Shown here: one piece after another, positions 56,734 to 64,000 of the stretch | Numbering within the stretch: position 1 is the first letter of the stretch | How the letters are laid out: each line of letters opens with the position of its first letter | Source: Schizosaccharomyces osmophilus | Taxonomy: Eukaryota; Ascomycota; Schizosaccharomycetes; Schizosaccharomycetales; Schizosaccharomycetaceae | Reading direction: 5' to 3' | Length of the DNA: 64,000 bases | Assembly: GCF_027921745.1 (NCBI RefSeq) | Contig: NC_079238.1 | Span: forward strand, 1,426,001-1,490,000 | Translations under genes and position numbers: made by a program | Notes under the pieces: generated by a model | Told to the model about the DNA's origin: nothing | The model's database searches: none | Seen by the model: only the letters and a program-made list of their open reading frames with translations

Positions 56734-57858
56734 TTTACCAAAACCCATTGTTTGCGGCCTTGAGCCTTTTTGTGGATGAGATTGTTTGAAAGAGATTATT
56801 TCTAATGACTCTTCTAAGTTCGATAAATCTACTTCCTAAAAAATAGCATCTTTTTTTGGACTTACAAATTGCTCAAGTATGTTTAAACGATCATATGACA
56901 GCTGAGATTTTTGCTGTCACTTTACAATTTTAATGATGACTGCGAGTTTATGAATATTTGTCTCTTTTTTTTTTCCTGATTTTGAAGTTTATCGCTGTTG
57001 AGCTCGAAATCTTTTTTGCCTCCGTAGAATGGAGTAAGAAGACTCTTCGTTTACCAAATGTGGATGATAAATTAAAAAATGTCTCTTTTTTTTATGATTA
57101 TATTTTTATTTCGCCAATGCCTTCTCTTATCTTATGCTTTCCTGTTTGGTGCCTATAAAAGCTAATCAGTTAATTACTCTGCATACTCTCCCCGTACTAA
57201 ACTAACTAGAACTAAAATGTTACCTTCTTGATTCAAGGATTTTTTTGCATTTTCCTGCTTTATGATTGAGTTTTGAATGATTTACGGACGAAAAGTCTAT
57301 ATATACATTATAGAGCTTTATAGACATATGAAATTTATAGACTTCTGGATACGTATTCTCTTGTCTTCTTTTTGAGTTATTATCTAAAAATACGATGACT
57401 AATTACACGCTTAAAGGTTGAGTTTTTCTAACTGTAGGATTGAACTGTTCAGTAGTAAAAAGAAGTAGAGACAGTAAACAGTCGAATATGAGCAGGCAGC
57501 ATGAAGAGCAACTAGTCTCTCAGTCACCATGAATCTTAATTTGACCCTTGAGTAAACGGCTTTTAACAGTAATTGAATTTTTAAAAGAATTTATATCTAT
57601 TTTTTGACAATTAACTGTGTAAATAGAAAGGACTAAGAAGTAAAACTTAACGATGCCATTTTTTCCTCGCTAAATCCGGTCTTGGAAAACTGAATTTGAC
57701 ACTAGGAAAGACGTTGTTTTTTCTTCATTTGAATTCTTTTTGGGAGGTTTACTGGTTTAACGGTTTTACTAATTTTTTCTTACAAATTTTGTACTTGGTA
57801 ATTTTTTGTAATAGGCTAGTGTGTGATCTTTTGCTCTGAAAAGTTACTTAAAAACAAA
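56734..57858. other. Spacer between the PSP1 gene and rrp12
   Basis: This is 1,125 AT-rich bases with no supported gene. A HomolD-like CAGTCACC lies at 57521-57528, listed separately. The short open frames near 56,950 have no recognisable product. Confidence 0.55.
57521..57528 (+). promoter_or_regulatory. HomolD-like box upstream of rrp12
   Basis: CAGTCACC matches seven of eight bases of the HomolD box (CAGTCACA/G) found in S. pombe ribosomal-protein promoters, 331 bases before the rrp12 ATG. A ribosome-biogenesis gene is a reasonable user, but an 8-base near-match is weak evidence. Confidence 0.25.
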
Positions 57859-60800
57859 ATGTCAAAATCCGAAAACTTTGAGCGTATGCTGAAAGTGATT
57901 CGATCTCATACCAAGGGTAAATTAGAGAATCAACGACAGCCGGCTCTATTGCTATGTTCAATTGAAAAGTACATAGCTCAGAAAAAGCTTGAACTTTCTC
58001 CAGTCGTGTACATGTCAGCTTTGACTGCCCTTATAATGCAAAGCGATAAACTAGACTACTCTGCTGTTTATTTATTATCAGTTGTACTTCCAGCTGTTCC
58101 CGAAAAGGAGAGACTCACTCACGCCAAAATACTAGAATCGCATCTTGTTCCTTATTTGAAAGAGCAAGACACTGAAGCTCCGACTATTCGCTGTATTTTG
58201 TTATGCATACAGGAATTCTTATTTGCTATTTTGGCTCAAGATATCACTTTACATTCTGATTCCCTTGAATTGTCATTGGAAGTACTGTTGGAATATTCAA
58301 TTGATTCCCGGCCGAAAATTCGTAAATGCGCTATCCAAGCTTTACAGGGAGTTTCTGAGAAAAGCGAGGTTTCTTCATCTTTCTTGACATCTCGTATCAT
58401 TGTTCTATGTTCTCGAGTTTTCCGTGAATTAAATGAGTCCCCTTCTTCCGATAAAGCAAACGTTTCAACTTCTATTCATTGCATGCAGCTATTGGATGAA
58501 TTTGTTGATTTTCAACATGTGAGCGGTACCGATCTTGGAACTACTACCGGTTCCTTGGTTTCCATTTTGCAATCCGATATAGCTTCTTCAGAGTTCGTTG
58601 TTCAGAAAGCTACTTCATTGCTCGCTGATCTTCTTTCGAAACGAATCGATGCTATACCCGATGCGTTTGTAGTTGATCAAACTGACAAAATGCTTCAATC
58701 TTGGGGAAGAGCTCCATTGATTGCTATTTTGTTCAGCACTACATTTGCTAAAAGAAGCCAATCCAAGGGGATAAAAAAGCTTACCCATTTATTTGATCTT
58801 TTGTTAGAATCTGCGTTGGATGATACTGATAGCAATGAGTCCAAATATGGATTTCTTATTGAGGAAGACAGCAATCTGGTTGAAAATTGTTTGACTAGTA
58901 CATTGTCAAACAAATCTATTGCTTTACATGTAATTACACATGTGACAGGAAAGATTTCAAAGCTGATTGGATCCGCTCGTTCGTTACGTCCAAAGCGTAC
59001 ATATATAGTTAATATCTGTTGTGCGTTCCTTACATTGTTCATGAAGGCGGCGCGTAAGGAGCATATGAGCATGTTGTTTGATACCTTTAAAGACATTGCC
59101 CGTGTAATAAACCAATGGAAGACTCCAACATCAAAAGAAGTAAAGCAGCTATTCAAGGTATCTTTTGAAAAATTAGGTGTTGAGGAAACTATAACATCGT
59201 TAACACCTAAAAGTGAGCTTTCAAAATTCCAACGATATTCTTGGCTGAAGGATGTTTTACTTGATACCAAAAATAATGACTTTTCAGGGTTTTCTAATGT
59301 CTTTATGCCGGTCATTGAGTCAGGTACTCCTCAGTGGTGGTCAGTACTTCCCGCTTTTTGTTCGTCTGTAGACGATCCTAATGCTTTGAGTGAGGAAGTA
59401 TTGAAGAATATGGCTTCTACTGTATACCAGCATGAAAGATATCGTGAACCTATTGTTAAATCATTCATTTCGCTATCCAAGGTTTCTTCAGTTCACTCCA
59501 TACTTTCAGAAAATGCCGTGAATATAATTGGTGTACTTGGTAACATCCTTGCATCTATGCCTCCTGCCCATACGCTAGCACCATGTGTTATTGATGCTAT
59601 GGTCTCTATATATTCTGTTTCTGCAGACAAGCAATCTCAAATTATAAAGATGCTCATCGATTCTGCTCCTTTAAGTGATGCGAATTTAGGTAACAAGGCA
59701 ATTGTCAATGCATTCCCTGCTTTGCTCAATATTGCTCCAAGTGACACTTGGAAACCTTTCTTGCCTCATTTGGTAAAGCTTTTCAATCAGAAACCCCCGA
59801 AGGATTCTCAAAGCGAAACGTCCTCTCTAAATTTTGGAGCTGGATTTGCTTACAGGGTGTTGAATGCTTGTCTTTCAAATCCAAATATGGTGGAGACTGT
59901 ATCACCCTTCGTTGGTAATTTGGTTGAATCATTAGTTGACGTCGGCGCCAGTATTCAGTCCAACTCCAAATTTACTACTCTTGAAAGGTTTAAGACTTGG
60001 AAGCTCCTCTTAGGTTTAATACCCAAAGATGATTTACATTTAATGTCTCCTCTGATTTCGGAAACGGCACTAGCATCTAAGGATCATATGGCTGATGTAC
60101 GTGCTAACGCGTACGAATTGCTTGTTGAAATGGGAAATATTATGAAGAAAGGTGGTAAAATTAATCGTTCACGTATTCAAGGGGCCGATTCAAATGATGT
60201 GACGGTTCAAGCCTCTCTAAAAGAATACTTCACGATGGTATCTGCCGGTCTTTTTGAGTCAACGCCCACTTTAACTACATGTACAATTCTTTCTTTAACA
60301 AGACTTTATTACGAATTTAAAGGTAAGTGTACTAACTACAATGAACTCGTTATATTAACCTCTATAGATGAAATTGATGAATCCATCACCGACTCTTTGA
60401 TGGAGCTCGTCGAATTAAATTTGTCATCAAGCAATCAAGAAGTTGCGCGTACTGCTGTGGGATTCGTCAAAATGATTATTACAGTAAGTTCTAAGGCAAC
60501 AATAGAGCGATTTTTGGATTCTTTAATGCCTTCAATTTTCCGATGGCTTAAAGAGCACAATGCTTTTGTAAAAATTAAAGCGAAACAATTGCTTGATAGA
60601 ATGTTGAGAGTATTCACCTTCAGTGAACTCTCTAAGTATACGCACGATGCTGCTGATAAAAAATGGTTGGAACGGATTTTGCAGGTTCGAAATTCACGAG
60701 CAGAAAGAAAAGTTGAAGTCAAGGATGAAGAAGGTGAAAGTGAAGCTGATGAGATGGATTTGGATGTTGACATTAACGACAACGATGTGCCATCTAATAA

Positions 60801-60997
60801 AGCAGAAAACAAAAAGAAAGACAACCGCCAAAGGGTCCCCAACAAAAGAGGTAAGTATAAAAGCCGGTTGTACGTTTTACGAGAAATTAACAAGCATCTT
60901 AGATTTTGGGAACAAAAGGGAAAACAAGTGGAACAATAGAGAGAACAAGTTCAGCTCAAGAGCAGCTCCAAATAAAAGACAAAGAAAGCAGGTATAG
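57859..60997 (+). CDS. rrp12: Rrp12, ribosome biogenesis and subunit export factor
   Basis: Three exons, 57859-60322, 60368-60850 and 60903-60997, encode about 1,013 residues. Rrp12 is a nucleolar HEAT/ARM-repeat protein needed to mature and export both ribosomal subunits. Helical repeats fill most of the length; ALTALIMQSDKL and VARTAVGFVKMIITVSS (near 855) are family-like blocks, and the tail is acidic then basic. The first intron (45 nt, GTAAGTGTACTAAC start, CTCTATAG end) is stop-free and in frame; removing it joins YYEFK to DEIDESITDSL, which fits the family better. The second intron (52 nt, GTAAGTATA donor) swaps the tail for one ending KRQRKQV; if kept, the protein ends at 60939. The ATG at 57859 gives MSKSENFE. 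Confidence 0.87.
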
Positions 60998-61476
60998 AGA
61001 TACATACGCTGTCTAGACTGCATGGAGTAAAATGTTTAATAAAATCTAACTGAAGTTATATATTTCACCATCGGAGGCTACGATTTTCTAAATACAAGCC
61101 TACCGTTCGTTACTGTACTGTATATGGTTCTCCCAAATTTACAAGACAAAAAACGCCTATACTATTTGATACTGAACGCAATTATATATATTAATAAACA
61201 AGTAATGACACCAAACCTTGGGAAAAGAAAAACATAACCATTAAAAGGGGTTGCAATTTTTTAGGCTTTTTTTAACAACGGGCATAAGATAAATTAAACA
61301 TGCATTGCGTAGAAACCCAATAACTTATGGATAAAAACCATCTTTGAATGGCCAAAAATAATAGATTTTTTTCATATATTTTTATAAACTTTTTGCAATT
61401 TTGCTTTTGAGTTTTGGGTAGTTGTGAACATAAGGCAAAACTGGGAAACATTCAAAGTAGACCAAATGGTACAGAT
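60998..61476. other. Convergent 3' region of rrp12 and lys4
   Basis: These 479 AT-rich bases hold the 3' ends of two converging genes. No gene or repeat is visible. Confidence 0.55.
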
Positions 61477-62862
61477 TTACTGAAGGTCAGCATGAAATTG
61501 ACGCAAGACACGGTCAACATCATCCATAGCCAAAGAATTAACATCGGCCAATTGCTTGATCTTGTTAGTGCACTCCTTTGCTTGAGTATCAGTCAAGTGA
61601 AGGTTGAGTTGCTCGGCACGAGATTTGATGGCGTTCCAGCCAGTCAAACGAGAGCCAACGTGGACGTAACGGCTCATACCAAAGTCTTCGGGACGAAGAA
61701 TTTCATATGTGGAAGGGTTGGCAAGAATAGCCTTGGCATGGATACCAGCTTTATGGGTGAAAGCAGACATACCGGTGATGTAGTTGTTGAAGGGAATTTG
61801 AACTTGGACGGAATCGGCAATCAAATTCTCGAGATCACGGAGCTTCTTCAAGTTATATTTGGAAGTGACATACTCTCTGTCAGTGACATACATACGAGCC
61901 ATAAGGGCACCAAGAGGGGTGATACCGTTGCGCTCACCGATACCAAGGACAGAAGTATCGATATGGGTGGCACCAGCTTCCAAAGCACAGTAGGCGTTAG
62001 CAATGGCCATGCCGGTATCGTTGTGGAAGTGGCACTCAATGTCACAAGAGACGACACCACGGAGAGTACGAATGAGGTCGTAGACTTGACGGGGAGTGGC
62101 GCAACCGACAGTATCGGCAATACCAACACGGTTCACACCAATCTTATCGACGGCCTTGTAGAGGGAAAGGAGATCGACAAGGTCAGAACGGAAAGAGTCT
62201 TCAGAGGAAAAACGGACTTCGATACCCTTGCTCTTGACATAGTTGATAACCTCAGTAGCGTTGTTGATGATGTAAGTCATGTCCTTACCATGAGAGTACT
62301 TGCGAAGGTATTGAGAAGTACCAATGACAACATCGACACCGTCAACACCGGTTTCAACAGCAACACGGGCATCGTCCATGTGGCAACGGATGTGAGTGAG
62401 AACCTTGCTCTTAAGGCCCAATTTGCAAATAGCCTCACAATCTTTTCGGGATTGTTCGGAAGCCACGGGAGAGGTCAATTCGATGTAGTCAACACCGAAA
62501 TCGTTCAGAGCCTTGGCAATTTCAATCTTCTTCTCGGTATCAAAAAAAGAGTTAGCGAATTGCTCACCCTCACGGAGAGTAGATTCGATAACGGAGAAAT
62601 TGTTCACACGAGATAGAAAATCAGCTGGATTGGTTCCATAAGGGTTACGAGGAGGAACTATAGAAGGAGTTCCGCTAGTTTCGTCAACGACAGAGGACAT
62701 TTTTGCGATTGTAGGTTTAGGTGCCAATAATGTGCTTCTCGTAGAAAATTTAGCAGTTTGAGCGACTCTTAGAGAAGGAATACGAACGAAGTTCGAATTT
62801 CTAACCTGTAGTCTTCTACTGAACTCTTGACAAGCTCTGTTACGTGAAAAAGATAGACGCAT
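61477..62862 (-). CDS. lys4: Lys4, homocitrate synthase (lysine biosynthesis)
   Basis: One exon encodes 461 residues. The enzyme condenses acetyl-CoA with 2-oxoglutarate, the first committed step of the alpha-aminoadipate lysine pathway, and is inhibited by lysine. The TIM barrel begins with [10 protein letters not shown] (catalytic arginine near 97) and includes [26 protein letters not shown] and the metal-binding HFHNDTG. The first 54 residues extend beyond the S. pombe protein as I recall it. They are rich in arginine and serine with no acid residues except one, like a mitochondrial presequence. A second ATG at 62700 (MSSVVDET) has a strong A-rich context and would give 407 residues. A TATA box lies 95 bases before the first ATG. 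Everything from residue 75 on is certain. Confidence 0.97.
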   Translation of the reverse strand: MRLSFSRNRACQEFSRRLQVRNSNFVRIPSLRVAQTAKFSTRSTLLAPKPTIAKMSSVVDETSGTPSIVPPRNPYGTNPADFLSRVNNFSVIESTLREGEQFANSFFDTEKKIEIAKALNDFGVDYIELTSPVASEQSRKDCEAICKLGLKSKVLTHIRCHMDDARVAVETGVDGVDVVIGTSQYLRKYSHGKDMTYIINNATEVINYVKSKGIEVRFSSEDSFRSDLVDLLSLYKAVDKIGVNRVGIADTVGCATPRQVYDLIRTLRGVVSCDIECHFHNDTGMAIANAYCALEAGATHIDTSVLGIGERNGITPLGALMARMYVTDREYVTSKYNLKKLRDLENLIADSVQVQIPFNNYITGMSAFTHKAGIHAKAILANPSTYEILRPEDFGMSRYVHVGSRLTGWNAIKSRAEQLNLHLTDTQAKECTNKIKQLADVNSLAMDDVDRVLRQFHADLQ

Positions 62863-64000
62863 GTGAATTTTGTAGAGGGTAAGTTTGAGTTGGATGTGTC
62901 AACCCTAACCTGTTGCTTATAGATTGGAACAGTCACTTCCATGCGGCGAGAAGTCTCTTATATATGCGTGGACTTTTTTTTTTTTGATCATCCATTGACA
63001 ATCTCAAGATCCGCAACCGATGAAACTGTAAAGCAAGATGACCAATCTAGAACCGATCATTGATGATGGCCGAATATAAGACATTTGCTCATTGGAGTCT
63101 GGGAACCTTTTTAGCCACTCGCTGACTTTATAATTCAAACATTATTGAGTATTAGGCGCATTAAGGCAAAGAGTTGACAAATGAAAATTTGCCGTATGAA
63201 ACAAAGTTACCTTGTTTATCCCTCGTCGGCCATTGTAAGGTAAGCTTAAAGGTAAACGACAAAGGGGCAAATGGCATGGCCGAGGGAGTGGCAAAACAAG
63301 GATTCAGTAAGCAAGAAAAAACAAAGGTAAACTTGGAGTAAAGAGAAGCAGGATCGTTAATAAAGTGTGAGTGAGTATGTGTGCTCATCCTACAGAAGAG
63401 TGCTACAGTGTTTTTGTCCATGCCATGGAGAGGATGTTTCAAGGATCCTGTTGTGACCAGGTTTAATCAAGTGAAGCCAATGATGCTGGATAGATGGTTT
63501 TGTTGATCCAATTAATCCGAGGACAAACTCTGTGTACGTAGAAAAGAAAAAGAAAAAGAAAAAGTGTTTGAACTTGTTTAATGATTGATGATCGATGACC
63601 GATTTCATAGACGAAATGCACAGAAAAAAAAAGAAAAAAAAAAAAAAAGAATCGTAGGTTTTAGACTAGCTTCATTGAAAGATTGGGCAATTTAAAGATT
63701 CACCGTTTCACAACTTGAAGTTCTAGTTAATACTTTATAGTGTTCAGTAGGAGGATTCAGCATGAGGATAGATTTGATCATTCCATACAGAAACAAAGAA
63801 CGAATAATCGATGGTATTGACGAGTTGTATATAGATGAAAATAGCGTTACAGACAAAGGTATAGAAAGAAAGAAAAGTAATAACAACAGCAGCAACAATA
63901 CCAATCAACTACGGCATCAAAAACTGGACGGAAGGGGGACGGGCGGGTGATGGAATCAAAGCAAAAACAGTTACGCCGATATTGAATCTGTTCCTTTTGA
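62863..64000. other. lys4 upstream DNA to window edge
   Basis: These 1,138 bases contain the lys4 promoter and no supported gene. Simple repeats occur: GAAAAA-type units at 63541-63563 and an A-rich tract at 63625-63650. The short frame near 63,762 is low in evidence. The next gene must start beyond the window. Confidence 0.55.
62957..62964 (-). promoter_or_regulatory. TATA box of lys4
   Basis: The complement reads TATATAAG, 95 bases before the first lys4 ATG. Transcription starting 25-40 bases later would still include that ATG, so the long form can be made. Confidence 0.5.

Noticed and set aside
61414-62616. 400-codon frame antisense to lys4
   Set aside because: It mirrors the lys4 codons; lys4 is unmistakable, and the mirrored protein resembles nothing known.

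Overview
The window is nuclear DNA of a fission yeast (Schizosaccharomyces). The evidence is a compact AT-rich genome, introns mostly 37-80 nt with GTAAGT/GTATG donors and CTAAC/CTAAT branch sites, and gene products that closely match S. pombe proteins I know (Hsp104, Sir2, Zrt1, Mok13, Dna2, Pgp2, Trm11, Pop1, Hop1, Trs31, Msp1, Zfs1, Lys4). Differences from remembered S. pombe sequence, such as the long N-terminus of Lys4, point to a sister species of the octosporus/cryophilus/osmophilus group. That species call is inference.

Layout. 1-9.8 kb: hsp104 (+), sir2 (+, six exons), zrt1 (-), then a 1.8-kb gene-free stretch rich in GATC. 9.9-26.9 kb: the alpha-1,3-glucan synthase mok13 (-), dna2 (+), two tRNA-modification genes pgp2 and trm11 (both -), and the TPR ribosome chaperone acl4 (+). 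27-32.5 kb: naa15 (-), pmi40 (+), the SUN-family wall gene psu2 (-). 34-45 kb: pop1, hop1, ker1, a glycerol-3-phosphate acyltransferase and trs31, all +. 45-50 kb: msp1 (+) and zfs1 (-). 50-54.4 kb: a long gene-free divergent region. 54.4-64 kb: a PSP1-domain gene (+), rrp12 (+), lys4 (-), then lys4 upstream DNA to the window edge.

Most genes are housekeeping and do not form one pathway. Small functional groupings are visible: pgp2 and trm11 both modify tRNA; mok13, psu2 and pmi40 (mannose for glycans) serve the cell or spore wall; ker1, rrp12 and acl4 serve ribosome production; hop1 is meiotic, and mok13 has two exact Mei4-type FLEX motifs in its upstream region. I saw no transposon, retroelement, CRISPR array, tRNA or rRNA gene.

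Exon structures were worked out by hand from splice signals, reading phase and conserved motifs. I found no new multi-gene system. The best leads are regulatory (FLEX pairs, the GATC cluster), a possible dual-targeted Lys4, and several splicing choices that change protein sequence.
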